Source: Pseudobdellovibrionaceae bacterium (lineage in GTDB: Bacteria > Bdellovibrionota > Bdellovibrionia > Bdellovibrionales > UBA1609). Taken from it: 64,000 bases of DNA. A program made the position numbers and the translations under genes. Location of the stretch: assembly GCA_023954155.1 (NCBI GenBank), contig JAMLIO010000001.1:248001-312000 (forward strand). Reading direction: 5' to 3'. Each line of letters starts with the position of its first letter. Position 1 is the first letter of the stretch. Of the stretch, positions 41,514 to 50,998 are shown in pieces. The notes beneath the pieces are model-generated. The model made no database searches. It saw only the letters and a program-made list of their open reading frames with translations, and was not told where the DNA came from.

Positions 41514-41547
41514 CCCACATCTGCATAGGTGTGGGTTTTTCTTTTTT
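41514..41547 (+). terminator. Terminator of the atpZ-I-B-E operon
   Basis: cccacatct (41514-41522) pairs with aggtgtggg (41527-41535) through one G-U pair, followed by ttttt-c-tttttt. A strong intrinsic terminator just before the convergent protease stop. Confidence 0.9.
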
Positions 41548-41551
41548 AAGG

Positions 41552-43189
41552 TTATTTGTCTTTCAGTCTGTATTTAAGAACTAAGACAAGGAAAACAGGA
41601 AGTAGTAGTAGAAAAATAGACAAAGGTTTTTCTGCATCTACACTCGTGCTTTCCATAAGTTCAGAATTATTCTTTCTGGAACACCCTGAAGAACTAGTTT
41701 TATAATCTCCTACTGAATTTGAATTCACACTTCCTGATCCTATAGGTTTGGAAATGTCTTTAGGCTCAAAATCATAATATCTATCCTCTTGGTTAAAATA
41801 GTCCTTTGCTAGCTGGTAAAGTGCATAGGTGTTTAAGATTCTGCCATCTTCAAGATGTGTGGGTTCATAATAAGCCTTGAGAGATTTCTTTTCTGCAGAT
41901 TGAAATAAAAGATTCATCAGTTCATTTCTTGTAGCTTGAGGATAGGCACTTTTAATATTAGCAAGCACACCAGAAATAAAAGGCGCTGCCATGCTGGTGC
42001 CACGTTTTCCTTCATACCGATTAGCAGTGACAGTAGACCAGATGAATTCGTTTCTTCTGATCTTATCACCACCTGGAGCATAAATATCAACAGAGTCACC
42101 GTAGTTGCTAAATGTTGAAATTTCTTTTTGTGAATTCATGCTTCCTACAGTCAACACATTCGTGAGTCCTGCAGGAGAAGTTCTAGAAGCAAAGATATTT
42201 TCATTGCCTGCGGCTACAACAGCCAGAACATCATTTTTTCTTGCATATTCAAAAGCTAAAAATTCTGAAACATTAGGTGAAGCATTGACACCCCAAGAGC
42301 AGTTAATGATTTTGGCTCCATTGTCTACAGCAAAGTAAATACTTCTCATCAAATCGCTAGAGGTAGTTCCACGACTGCTATTGAAGCTTTTTAAAAGCAT
42401 CAATTCGACATTTGATGCTACTCCATAAATACCGCGGGCATTGTTCTGTTCAGCACCAATGATCCCAGCAACATGTGTTCCATGGTCTAAATAATTTGAT
42501 CGGTAATTATTAGGTCCTATTTGGCCATCACTAGTTGTTAAATCACAGCCATGAATGTCGTCGACACATTTATTATTATCATCATCAACATTATTTCGCC
42601 CATTATATTCAAGGTCATTGACCCACAGATTATTGATCAAATCTAAATGAGTGTATTCAAAGCCTGTGTCAGAGACTGCGACCAGTGTTTTATTTTGAGT
42701 GTCTAGAGATGTTGTTAGTGACCCTGTCACATCAAAGTACCACATCTGCTCGCTTAATAGTGGATCGTTAGGAGGAGTTTCTTCTAGATCATTATTTAGA
42801 ATTTCATCTCTTATATCTAAATTTGTAATGTCCAAATTAGAAGGTTTATCTAGGTTGTTAATATAAACATAACAATCTTGTTCTATGCTTAATGTGCCAG
42901 ATAGATTTTTGATTTTTTTATAACCCAAATTATCCATTGTTAAAACTAGAGTTGAGTATTTTAAAGGAATGTTCTGACTAGAGTTTGTTTTGAATGAAGC
43001 CTTTTTTTGTAAGTGATTGTAAATCCATTGATTTTGATTTGTAGATGTTTTGAAAGATGAGGACTGAGACTCCAAAACTTTCTCTGGGTTTGATGTTACA
43101 ACAATATATTGATTGGGCACAGGATCAGGACAAAGGGCATAGCAGAAGTGAGGTAGAATAAAAAAAATAAGAGCCAGAACTTTAAACAT
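41552..43189 (-). CDS. Subtilisin-like serine protease (S8) with C-terminal membrane tail
   Basis: 545 residues. Signal peptide MFKVLALIFFILPHFCYA, a propeptide-like region (about 25-115), then the S8 catalytic domain with Asp174 (AVSDTG), His236 (DHGTHVAG), oxyanion Asn329 (AAGNEN) and Ser399 (RGTSMAAP). Near the end, GCSRKNNSE (Cys503) is followed by an acidic stretch, a hydrophobic helix (PLSIFLLLLPVFLVLVL) and basic KYRLKDK. This Cys-linker-helix-basic layout resembles C-terminal protein-sorting tails such as MYXO-CTERM, so the enzyme may be surface-attached; a plain membrane anchor is the alternative. Convergent with atpE, with over 170 bases upstream, so a monocistronic unit. Confidence 0.9.
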   Translation of the reverse strand: MFKVLALIFFILPHFCYALCPDPVPNQYIVVTSNPEKVLESQSSSFKTSTNQNQWIYNHLQKKASFKTNSSQNIPLKYSTLVLTMDNLGYKKIKNLSGTLSIEQDCYVYINNLDKPSNLDITNLDIRDEILNNDLEETPPNDPLLSEQMWYFDVTGSLTTSLDTQNKTLVAVSDTGFEYTHLDLINNLWVNDLEYNGRNNVDDDNNKCVDDIHGCDLTTSDGQIGPNNYRSNYLDHGTHVAGIIGAEQNNARGIYGVASNVELMLLKSFNSSRGTTSSDLMRSIYFAVDNGAKIINCSWGVNASPNVSEFLAFEYARKNDVLAVVAAGNENIFASRTSPAGLTNVLTVGSMNSQKEISTFSNYGDSVDIYAPGGDKIRRNEFIWSTVTANRYEGKRGTSMAAPFISGVLANIKSAYPQATRNELMNLLFQSAEKKSLKAYYEPTHLEDGRILNTYALYQLAKDYFNQEDRYYDFEPKDISKPIGSGSVNSNSVGDYKTSSSGCSRKNNSELMESTSVDAEKPLSIFLLLLPVFLVLVLKYRLKDK

Positions 43190-43364
43190 ACTTTTTGTTC
43201 GGCTGATACCTTGAAAGGATAAGAACTATGTTTTAGTCGTAGTGACGAACTTCTAGCTATTTCATATCAACACAGAACTAAGGTCTAAGTAACTACAGAT
43301 AGAAGTACAGATGCTGATATTCAAATCAAACAGGTTAAAGGATAGATATAACTAAAGTCTTAAT

Positions 43365-44774
43365 CTAATGATGATCAACCAATTCAACGTTTAAAAGCTC
43401 TGAAAAAATATTTTTGGATTGTTCTAATAAAGTTGCGCTTGAATTTTCAAATCTGACTGTAATAGCGGGTTGTGTGTTAGAGGCACGGACTAAAGCCCAG
43501 CCTCCAGTAAGATTCACTCTCACTCCATCAAGGGTATTGACGTCTAATACATCAATATCGCTAGTGAGTTTTTTGGTTCTAAGTAATTGTGTTTTTAGGT
43601 TTTCAACAATTCTAAATTTTTCTTCTTCTTTAACGGCGACACGTAATTCTGGTGTAGAATAAAATTTAGGTAGGGCATCAACGTAATCAGCAAGGTTAAG
43701 TTTATAAGTATTGATAATTTCTAAAAGTCGTAAACTTGCATAAAAGGCATCATCATAGCCATAGTTACGATCAGCAAAAAAAACATGTCCACTGAGTTCT
43801 CCACCAAAAGGGGCCTTTTCAGCACGAACTTTTTCTTTAATTAAACTATGCCCTGTCTTCCACATGATAGGGTTTCCACCAAATTCACGTATTTTGTCAT
43901 AATAAATTTGAGAGCATTTTACATCACCAATAATAGGTGCGCCTGGATGATTCTTTAAAACATCTTGGGCAAAAAGAATCATAAATTGATCCACAGTGAC
44001 CATTCTTCCTTTATTGTCTACGACTCCTATTCGGTCCGCATCACCGTCAAAACCTATACCCACATTGTAGTTATTTTCAATGACTGCTTTCTTAAGGTCT
44101 GTAAGATTTTTTTCTACTGATGGATCAGGATGATGGTTGGGAAACCTACCATCAGGTTCTGGAAAAAGAATGTGGCCTTTTAATTTTAAGTTTGCAAACA
44201 TTTGTGGAACAACAACCCCAGCGGCCGCATTTCCACAATCAAAACAGACACTGATGTCATTGAGTTTCCCTTGGAACTCTGTAGTGTACTTATCTTGGTA
44301 ATCATTTAAGATGTTGTAAGTCTTTGTCCCACCTGATTCGGCAATTAAACTTAAATCTTCTGTGCCATTTAAAATCAGGTCTTTAAGTGTGGCGATTTCA
44401 TGGCTATGGAGGGTTGTTTTTCCTTTTGAAATTTTGAATCCATTATGATCGGGAGGATTATGACTGCCTGTGATCATCACGGCACCATCAATATTTAAGT
44501 TGAAGCAGGAAAAATAACTTAAAGGGGATGTGATCATATCAAGCATATAAATGAACCCACCTGCTTTTCTGATACCAGAGCATAAAGCCTCACATAAACT
44601 CGGGCTGGACAGGCGTGCATCATATCCCACAGAAAGATGAATTTCTTTTTTGTCTAATTCAGCTTGTAAAAAATGTACGTAATAAAACCCAAGTTTCTCA
44701 GCAAAAGACTCATCATAATCTTTTTGATAGACTCCGCGAATGTCGTATTCTCTAAAGATTTGAGGGTTTATCAT
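43365..44774 (-). CDS. Phosphomannomutase/phosphoglucomutase
   Basis: 469-residue alpha-D-phosphohexomutase that interconverts hexose 1- and 6-phosphates for sugar-nucleotide synthesis. The phosphoserine is Ser104 in TGSHNPP, the metal site is DGDAD (243-247), the sugar-specificity loop reads GGELSGH, and the phosphate-binding loop is RASNTQPA. GGELSGH and overall length fit the PMM/PGM (AlgC/ManB-like) group rather than GlmM. Its start overlaps the pdxA stop by four bases. Confidence 0.93.
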   Translation of the reverse strand: MINPQIFREYDIRGVYQKDYDESFAEKLGFYYVHFLQAELDKKEIHLSVGYDARLSSPSLCEALCSGIRKAGGFIYMLDMITSPLSYFSCFNLNIDGAVMITGSHNPPDHNGFKISKGKTTLHSHEIATLKDLILNGTEDLSLIAESGGTKTYNILNDYQDKYTTEFQGKLNDISVCFDCGNAAAGVVVPQMFANLKLKGHILFPEPDGRFPNHHPDPSVEKNLTDLKKAVIENNYNVGIGFDGDADRIGVVDNKGRMVTVDQFMILFAQDVLKNHPGAPIIGDVKCSQIYYDKIREFGGNPIMWKTGHSLIKEKVRAEKAPFGGELSGHVFFADRNYGYDDAFYASLRLLEIINTYKLNLADYVDALPKFYSTPELRVAVKEEEKFRIVENLKTQLLRTKKLTSDIDVLDVNTLDGVRVNLTGGWALVRASNTQPAITVRFENSSATLLEQSKNIFSELLNVELVDHH

Positions 44775-45709
44775 TTCATACTCCCTTGGTGAATTTTTGC
44801 TGCTCCACGGATAGCATCTAGCATAGATGAAAAGTCAGCCTTATTCTGGTTAAAAATATTTTTTCCAGTTCCGTGGTCAACGCTAGTACGAATAAAAGGT
44901 AATCCTAAGGTGGTGTGATAACCAGTAAATCCATGCGCCATCTTGAAAGGGATAAGGCCCTGATCATGATAAAGAGCGGCATACGTGGAGGGTGTTTGTT
45001 TGTAATTACAAAATGCAGAGTCCGCAGGAACAGGTCCAATCAGGTTCTTAGGTTGCCACTCTTGAATCCATGACGAGATAACACCATCTTCTTTTCCTAT
45101 CAGGCCTTTATCGCCTGCATGAGGATTAAGTCCGAGAAGGACCGTTGTATAATTTGGAAATTTACCGTTCAGTAAAAAGGTTAAATCTAAAAAATATTTG
45201 AACTTATCTTTATCTAAAACAACATCTTTGACGGGGACATGGTCTGAGTACAGAACTACGTTAAAGTATTCCCCAATAAAAGCCATAAATAGTAAGTCAA
45301 TTTGGCAAATACGTTTTAAAATCTCTGTATGTCCTAAGTCATTGTGTCCCAGTGAAAAACTCTCTTGTTTTGATAAAGGAGCTGTAATGATCCCTACGCC
45401 TTTCTTGTCCAGACAATATTGTGATGCGGCTTCAAACCAATAGGCTGGAGATAAATCTGAACATAGAAACACTAAATTTGTATTTAGAGATGAAACGTTG
45501 GCAGAGAAATCTTCATATTTTAAAAAGCAGGGCTGATGGTTTAGAGAAGACTTTACGATTTCCACTTGAGAAGAATGAATCCAAATCACAAAACAATAAG
45601 AGGACAGGATGTGCTCGTCTAGCTGATTTAGGGCTTTAAGGGTGACTTCTAATCCAATACCATCAATGTCACCTGTTGTGATATGAAAAAGAGGATTAGA
45701 GTCTGCCAA
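44771..45709 (-). CDS. pdxA: 4-hydroxythreonine-4-phosphate dehydrogenase PdxA
   Basis: 312 residues. Oxidises 4-phosphohydroxythreonine in pyridoxal phosphate synthesis. The N-terminal TTGDIDGIGLEV, the GHTE motif (126-129), and metal-ligand candidates His157, His197 (NPHAGDKG) and His248 (YHDQG) fit PdxA. It lies downstream of the parvulin genes, recalling the surA-pdxA pairing in enterobacteria. Confidence 0.93.
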   Translation of the reverse strand: MADSNPLFHITTGDIDGIGLEVTLKALNQLDEHILSSYCFVIWIHSSQVEIVKSSLNHQPCFLKYEDFSANVSSLNTNLVFLCSDLSPAYWFEAASQYCLDKKGVGIITAPLSKQESFSLGHNDLGHTEILKRICQIDLLFMAFIGEYFNVVLYSDHVPVKDVVLDKDKFKYFLDLTFLLNGKFPNYTTVLLGLNPHAGDKGLIGKEDGVISSWIQEWQPKNLIGPVPADSAFCNYKQTPSTYAALYHDQGLIPFKMAHGFTGYHTTLGLPFIRTSVDHGTGKNIFNQNKADFSSMLDAIRGAAKIHQGSMK

Positions 45710-45723
45710 ATAAACCCCACATT

Positions 45724-46671
45724 TTATGATTTAAAATATTTAATATGGTTTGTTTCTTTTTGGTCTTCTAGCCATTTTTCAATTTCACGAGAAAGACTTT
45801 TCTGTATCAGTTCTGCACGAATCTGTCTGACTTCAGGCGTGTTAGGTAAGCTGTTGATTCGAATTTTATCATCTAATTTGATGAAGAAGACATTATCTCC
45901 GACATAAATAGGTGGACTGATTTCGTTTACTTTTAGAGTCTTAACAATCTTCTCGATTGTAGGTGTCATTTCACCTTCTTTAAAAGTACCTAGCTCACCG
46001 TGCTCACTGTCATTCTCAGAATATTTAAGGGAGTTATAAAAGCCATTTTTCTTAATGGCATTTTCAATCATATCAATGTCAGCAGAACGGTTCACAAGGA
46101 TATGAGAAAGTTTATATTCAAATTTCGGAATAAAAGTTTTTGAACCTGAACGCTGCATGTGTTGAATGATGTCAGCTTCAGAAATGTCGATCTTTGAAGC
46201 AATGACTTGTTCGATGACTCTTTTTCTGACTAACGAGTTAAGAGTAAAGCTTTTGTAGTCTTCAAAGTCCACGCCTTCCTTTTGGATTTCCTTTTTGAGT
46301 TCACTTAAAGTCAGTTGGTTTGAAGCGGCAATCTTTCCGATCTCTTTATCTAGGTTATCAGCCACATTGTCATAGATACCTATTTTTTTAGCACTGTGGA
46401 TGAATAGTTTTTCACTTACCAGATAGTCCAATTGGGCTTTTTCGTCATTTTCTAAATTTGAATTTGAAAATAGACTAGCATATTCAAAGTCTACTAGCTT
46501 TTGATTTTTAAGATTGGATTTAAAATGCTCAAGGTCACTTTGTAAGATCACTTGGTTAGCAACGATGATGATGATCTCATCTACTGTTTTGGCACTTACT
46601 TGTTGCACACAGAGCAGGCATAAGCCCATAACAAGTGAAAGACTTTTTTTGAAAAAATTGAAGGATATCAT
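45724..46671 (-). CDS. SurA-like periplasmic chaperone
   Basis: 315 residues with a signal peptide (LSLVMGLCLLCVQQVSA), a SurA-type N-terminal domain (DEIIIIVANQVILQSDLEHF) and one parvulin-like domain (about 180-290: EYKLSHILVNRS ... GELGTFKEGEMTPTIEKIVKTLKVNEISPPI). SurA escorts outer-membrane proteins; having a single parvulin domain is a variant from E. coli SurA, which has two. Ribosome site ggagtaag. Third of three consecutive parvulin genes, followed by pdxA. Confidence 0.85.
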   Translation of the reverse strand: MISFNFFKKSLSLVMGLCLLCVQQVSAKTVDEIIIIVANQVILQSDLEHFKSNLKNQKLVDFEYASLFSNSNLENDEKAQLDYLVSEKLFIHSAKKIGIYDNVADNLDKEIGKIAASNQLTLSELKKEIQKEGVDFEDYKSFTLNSLVRKRVIEQVIASKIDISEADIIQHMQRSGSKTFIPKFEYKLSHILVNRSADIDMIENAIKKNGFYNSLKYSENDSEHGELGTFKEGEMTPTIEKIVKTLKVNEISPPIYVGDNVFFIKLDDKIRINSLPNTPEVRQIRAELIQKSLSREIEKWLEDQKETNHIKYFKS

Positions 46672-46681
46672 GGCCTTACTC

Positions 46682-47653
46682 CTAGTAGCTACTAGGTCTA
46701 TTTACCACGATCTTACTCAGTAGGTCATTGTTAATTTCTATATCTAGTTGTGCAGCACGCTCTTTTAACCACTGGGCCACAAACTGCTCTTGGAGCTGGC
46801 GTTCTAAAAGGCGTTTAATATCCGTTTTAACATTATTATAAGGCAAATCTTGCGCAGCACGGCGATTTACGACCTTAAAGATGTGATAGCCGTTGGCACT
46901 TTTAATGATAGATGAGATTCGCCCATTAGAGGTCTTTTCGGCTTCTGCAAACGCGGGATAATCAGAGACATTCACCCAGCCTAAATCCCCCCCTTTGATT
47001 TTTTCTGGGGCAAGGGAGTACTTTTGCGCTAAAGACTCATAATTTTTATTATTCCCAATCTTAAGTAGATCTTGAATTTTTAAGGCCTCTTCTTCGTGTT
47101 CGACAACAATCTGTTTTAGGTGGAGTTGCTTTTCACGGTGAAAATCTTGTTTATTTTGGTTGTAATAATTTTTGAGATCGTCTTCGGTGATCTCAGTTTT
47201 AAAGTCCTTCATGATTTGCTCACGGACCAGTTGTCTTAAAAGACGATCTTTAATAGAGGAGCGCACATCAGAAACCTTAAGACCTGCTTCATTCAAAAAG
47301 ATTTCAAAGCTTTCGCGATCAGGATATGAGTCTACAAGTTTTTCAAAGGCTTCATCTAAGCTCTCTTTTTTGACGAAAATATTGTTTTCACTGGCAAATT
47401 TTTCATAAGTGGATTGAATGATAAAGTCTTCAACGATTTGTCTTTTAATAACAGCCACAACATCGGGTTTGGGATATTTTATATCTTGCTCAATGAACTT
47501 GCGGACCAAGAGGTTAGAGAACTCAAACCCCGTTAATGATTTGTGTGAAGATGAAATGATATTTTCGTTAAAAAGATCTTGCTTCTTTTTACAGGAAGAA
47601 AGAGAGACACCCAAAAGGATTATTAAGCTTAGCTTGATAATTGAATGTCTCAT
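46682..47653 (-). CDS. Lipoprotein peptidyl-prolyl isomerase (PpiC/PrsA-like)
   Basis: 323 residues. Lipobox LSSC (Cys21), an SurA_N-like region and a parvulin domain (LKQIVVEHEEEALKIQDLL ... GGDLGWVNVSDYPAFAEA ... GYHIFKVVNRR). Lipid-anchored parvulins assist folding outside the cytoplasm. Ribosome site gaggtg. It lies between the two other parvulin genes with gaps of about ten bases. Confidence 0.87.
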   Translation of the reverse strand: MRHSIIKLSLIILLGVSLSSCKKKQDLFNENIISSSHKSLTGFEFSNLLVRKFIEQDIKYPKPDVVAVIKRQIVEDFIIQSTYEKFASENNIFVKKESLDEAFEKLVDSYPDRESFEIFLNEAGLKVSDVRSSIKDRLLRQLVREQIMKDFKTEITEDDLKNYYNQNKQDFHREKQLHLKQIVVEHEEEALKIQDLLKIGNNKNYESLAQKYSLAPEKIKGGDLGWVNVSDYPAFAEAEKTSNGRISSIIKSANGYHIFKVVNRRAAQDLPYNNVKTDIKRLLERQLQEQFVAQWLKERAAQLDIEINNDLLSKIVVNRPSSY

Positions 47654-47664
47654 TGCACCTCATT

Positions 47665-48474
47665 TTATTTTTTTAGAGCCTCAGGATTTATACTGATTTG
47701 GTACTGTTTTTTCAAATCCTTAAAGTAATTATCCACGATATTTTTTCTTTTATCATCAAAAAGCGCAATGCGTACTTGTTCTTTATTAGCTTCACTAAAT
47801 GGCTGTACTCCTGTGAGTTGTAAGATATGGAAACCAAAGCGAGTTTGAATGGGGCCAGCAATCTGCCCTTGACGTAGTTTACGAGCGGCTTCGTAGTATG
47901 CAGGATGGAGTGTTAAAATAGATTGGTAACCGATATCACCCTCGGAGGCTTTGCTGATTTCATCTTCAGAATAAAGGCCAACAGACTCTTTGAAAGGACG
48001 GTTGGATTTAACAACTTTACCATAAATAGTTTGTGCGCGTTGTTTAGCCTCTTGAATTTGTGTAGGTGTGGCATCTACAGGGTAACGGACAAGGATGTGG
48101 CTAGTCCTAACATTTGGATAACGATTATAGAAGGCACTGATTTCAGAGTCTTTGATCTTAATCGCCTCTACTTTTTTTGCTAATTCCACTTCAAGTAAGG
48201 CCTTGTATAATTCCTGTTCCAGCTTCTTTTTAACCTCAGGGATTTTGGTGATCTTTTTTTTGTTGGCTTCCTGTAAACCAATTCGATAACGGATCATGTC
48301 TTCAAGAAATTGTTCAGGAGTGGGTTCAAAGGGGAGCATGCCTATATTTTCTTTGGTTTTTTGGAATTCTTTTTTGAACTCTTCAACAGTGATAGCTTGA
48401 TTGCCCACTTTTGCTAAAATCTGAGCGTAAGAGTGTGTAGGGATCAAAAAGAAAAACGCAAGTAGTCTTAACAT
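47665..48474 (-). CDS. Periplasmic parvulin-type peptidyl-prolyl isomerase
   Basis: 269 residues with a short signal peptide (LLAFFFLIPTHSYA), an N-terminal SurA-like domain (AKVGNQAITVEEFKKEF) and a clear parvulin domain (RTSHILVRYP ... EGDIGYQSILTLHPAYYEAARKLRQGQIAGPIQTRFGFHILQLTG). First of three tandem genes of this kind, probably one operon with pdxA and the mutase. Confidence 0.88.
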   Translation of the reverse strand: MLRLLAFFFLIPTHSYAQILAKVGNQAITVEEFKKEFQKTKENIGMLPFEPTPEQFLEDMIRYRIGLQEANKKKITKIPEVKKKLEQELYKALLEVELAKKVEAIKIKDSEISAFYNRYPNVRTSHILVRYPVDATPTQIQEAKQRAQTIYGKVVKSNRPFKESVGLYSEDEISKASEGDIGYQSILTLHPAYYEAARKLRQGQIAGPIQTRFGFHILQLTGVQPFSEANKEQVRIALFDDKRKNIVDNYFKDLKKQYQISINPEALKK

Positions 48475-48510
48475 GCTAAGCTCCTAGTAATAAATTTTAT
48501 AGAGAGGCGG

Positions 48511-49182
48511 CTACTTATTCCCAGAACATATTAACATCGCATTTTTCTGAGCAGCCATTATTGCCTCTGATAATATATTCTGATCGTTTTCTGACTTGGG
48601 GTCTAGAGTTTTAGGTGAAAATGGTGGACCAAAGTAGTACACCACTTTACTAAAAAATTTTGGAATTTCGGTTTGGTCCCAGGTCTTCTCTAAAACCCAT
48701 TTTTTTGAAGCATAAACTCCAAGAGGGACGATATGTGAGCCTCCAATGCGCGAGACTTCGATGATGCCAGATTTGGCTTTATTTCTTGGTCCAATTGGAC
48801 CATCAACGGAAATCACAGTCCAAAGTCGTGTTGTCTTGGCCATTTTAAGCATGGCTTTTAAGGCTTTAATGGCTCCTTTACGTGATGAGCCTCGCACTAC
48901 TTGACCTCCAAAGCATTGAATCATGCGGGCTATGAGTTCACCGTCTTTGCTATCAGAAACCATGGATACGGTTTTGAATTTTCCTATTAGGTATAGGCAG
49001 GCAAAAATATCCTGATGCCAAAAACCAACACTAATCAGTTCGTCTTGGTTTAGTAGTTTTTGGAGATCTGGGTGAAGGACGACTTTCTTGCGCCAAGTCA
49101 GCATGGAGATACGAAAAAAGAGATAGCCTAAAAAGACCACAATGGAGAGAAAGATAGGGCTGTTAAGAATTTTTTTAAGCAT
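48511..49182 (-). CDS. DUF374 lysophospholipid acyltransferase-family protein
   Basis: About 223 residues. N-terminal membrane helix (SPIFLSIVVFLGYLFFRI), a WHQD motif standing where the family has its HxxxxD-like site, SDSKDGELIARMIQCFGGQVVRGSSRKG, and DGPIGPRNKAKSGIIEVSRIGGSHIVPLG; these define DUF374, related to lipid acyltransferases such as LpxL/PlsC. Probably acts at the inner membrane in lipid or lipid A synthesis; substrate unknown. I take ATG 49182; the longer TTG 49197 lies inside the upstream terminator. Confidence 0.82.
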   Translation of the reverse strand: MLKKILNSPIFLSIVVFLGYLFFRISMLTWRKKVVLHPDLQKLLNQDELISVGFWHQDIFACLYLIGKFKTVSMVSDSKDGELIARMIQCFGGQVVRGSSRKGAIKALKAMLKMAKTTRLWTVISVDGPIGPRNKAKSGIIEVSRIGGSHIVPLGVYASKKWVLEKTWDQTEIPKFFSKVVYYFGPPFSPKTLDPKSENDQNILSEAIMAAQKNAMLICSGNK

Positions 49183-49196
49183 ATACCCATAAAACA

Positions 49197-49229
49197 AAAA
49201 GAGAGGTCTAAGTCAAAGGCCTCTCTTTT
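49197..49229 (-). terminator. Terminator of the etfBA operon
   Basis: aaaagagagg (49197-49206) pairs with cctctctttt (49220-49229), and reading on the minus strand the stem is followed by five T. It ends etfA transcription before the acyltransferase gene. Confidence 0.85.
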
Positions 49230-49256
49230 GAAGGGATAGAGTTTTATAAAAGTGAC

Positions 49257-50216
49257 TTACGAAAGCAAGGTTTTAAACTCTTGCGTCAGCCTGGGAACGA
49301 TTTCTAGAGCGTCTCCAACGATACCATAAGTGGCCTTTTTGAAGATAGGCGCCTCAGGGTCTTTATTGATGGCTACAATCACTTTGCTACTGGACATGCC
49401 AGCTAAATGTTGAACAGCACCTGAAATTCCGATGGCAAAGTAAAGGGTAGGGGCTACGGTCTTTCCAGTTTGACCCACTTGCATATTATGAGGAACCCAC
49501 CCTGCATCGACAACGGCTCTGCTGGCTCCTACGCTTGCATTTAAAACTTCTGCAAGATCCTCTAAGAGTTTAAAGTTGGAAGCGTCTTGTAAGCCACGGC
49601 CTCCAGACACAATTACATTGGCTTCTGTAAGATCTAATTTAGCAGAGGCCCCTTTAACGATGTCTTTGACAATAGTTTTAAGGTCTTGGGCTGAAAATGT
49701 TTTAGAGACAACTTCTGTGGTTGTGCCGTCTTTCTTTTCTAGTGGAAGTTGATTAGGTCGAGTGAGAATGACTTGTTTGGCTCCATCAGAAAATTCGACT
49801 TTGCAAAAACATTTGTCAGCATAAAGAGGCTTTCTGGCGCTGAACTTTGAGCCTTCCCAGACTAAATTAGTGCAATCAGAAACATACCCCGCATCCAGTT
49901 GGGTGGCTATAGCAGGGAAAAGATCCTTTGTGAGTGCTGAGCCAGAACCTAAAACAATATTGGCTTGCGTTTCATTGGCAAGTTCTACCATGGCTTGTGT
50001 ATAAACTTGTGGATTGTAAAACTGAAAGTCGTTTTCCAAATAGGCATAATGTTGAGTTACACCATATTGAGAGAGTTCATTCTGAATGCTGTCACTTCCA
50101 GCACCAAACGAGACCGTGAAAAATTTTTGACCTGATTTTTGCGCTGCCGTCACAAGTTCAAGTGAGGAGCCTTTAATTTTTCCGTTGTTTTGTTCTACGA
50201 ATACTAAAATAGACAT
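49257..50216 (-). CDS. etfA: Electron transfer flavoprotein subunit alpha
   Basis: 319-residue FAD-binding subunit that passes electrons from acyl-CoA dehydrogenases to the quinone pool via ETF-quinone oxidoreductase. The C-terminal FAD motif is clear: VSGGRGLQ, VGASRAVVDAGWVPHNMQVGQTGKTVAPTLYFAIGISGAVQHLAGM. It is 14 bases after etfB. Confidence 0.96.
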   Translation of the reverse strand: MSILVFVEQNNGKIKGSSLELVTAAQKSGQKFFTVSFGAGSDSIQNELSQYGVTQHYAYLENDFQFYNPQVYTQAMVELANETQANIVLGSGSALTKDLFPAIATQLDAGYVSDCTNLVWEGSKFSARKPLYADKCFCKVEFSDGAKQVILTRPNQLPLEKKDGTTTEVVSKTFSAQDLKTIVKDIVKGASAKLDLTEANVIVSGGRGLQDASNFKLLEDLAEVLNASVGASRAVVDAGWVPHNMQVGQTGKTVAPTLYFAIGISGAVQHLAGMSSSKVIVAINKDPEAPIFKKATYGIVGDALEIVPRLTQEFKTLLS

Positions 50217-50230
50217 TTTTACTCCTAACT

Positions 50231-50998
50231 TTAAATGACCTTGGCTTCGTTTCTTAATAAAGAGACCAGCTCCTGAGTGGCATTGTCTCCAGATAAAATT
50301 TTAACTTCGGGCTTTTCTTGAGGAAGTTCATAATCTTTAAATGTGACTTTATTGTCTGCGGCAGAAACTCCGAGATCAGAAAGTTGGACTTGTTTGATAG
50401 GTTTTTTCTTTGCTTTCATGATCCCTGGAAGACTCACAAAACGAGGGGTATTTAAACCTTTATTTGCCGCAACAAGTGCGGGAGATGTGAGCTCTACAAT
50501 CTCCTTATTTCCAGCTTCTGTCTCTCTCTCAACTAGGACCTTATCACCATTCACATCAAACTTTGAAATCACTGTGGCGTGTGGAATTTTCAAAAACTGC
50601 GCAACTTGTTGGCCAACAGAAGAGTTATTGGAGTCGATAGAAAGCTTGCCCGCGAAGACAAAAGCGTCTTGACCCTCTGCTTTAATGGCTCCAGCTAAGG
50701 CTTTGGCAATATTGCCTGTATCTAAAATATCGTCAGTCACAATGTGTAGTCCTTCGTCAGCCCCCATGGCTAAAGCAGTTCTTAAAGCATCTGCTGCACG
50801 AGCGGGGCCAAGAGTAAGGGCCACAACTTTTTCTGCCTTTAAGGCTTCTTTCTTCTGGATGGCTTCCTCTACAGCATACTCATCGTAGGGGTTCATGATC
50901 CATTTCACAGAGGACGTCTCAATGCCCGACTTATTGGAATTGATTATGATTTTTGTTTCCGTATCAGGGACCTGTTTTATACACACATAAATAACCAC
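50231..50998 (-). CDS. etfB: Electron transfer flavoprotein subunit beta
   Basis: 255-residue AMP-binding partner of EtfA. N-terminal IYVCIKQVPDTETKI and the ALTLGPARAADALRTALAMGADEGLH segment are typical. First gene of the operon, divergent from sdhCAB with about 180 bases between, where promoters for both would lie. No ETF-quinone oxidoreductase gene is in the window. Confidence 0.96.
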   Translation of the reverse strand: MVIYVCIKQVPDTETKIIINSNKSGIETSSVKWIMNPYDEYAVEEAIQKKEALKAEKVVALTLGPARAADALRTALAMGADEGLHIVTDDILDTGNIAKALAGAIKAEGQDAFVFAGKLSIDSNNSSVGQQVAQFLKIPHATVISKFDVNGDKVLVERETEAGNKEIVELTSPALVAANKGLNTPRFVSLPGIMKAKKKPIKQVQLSDLGVSAADNKVTFKDYELPQEKPEVKILSGDNATQELVSLLRNEAKVI

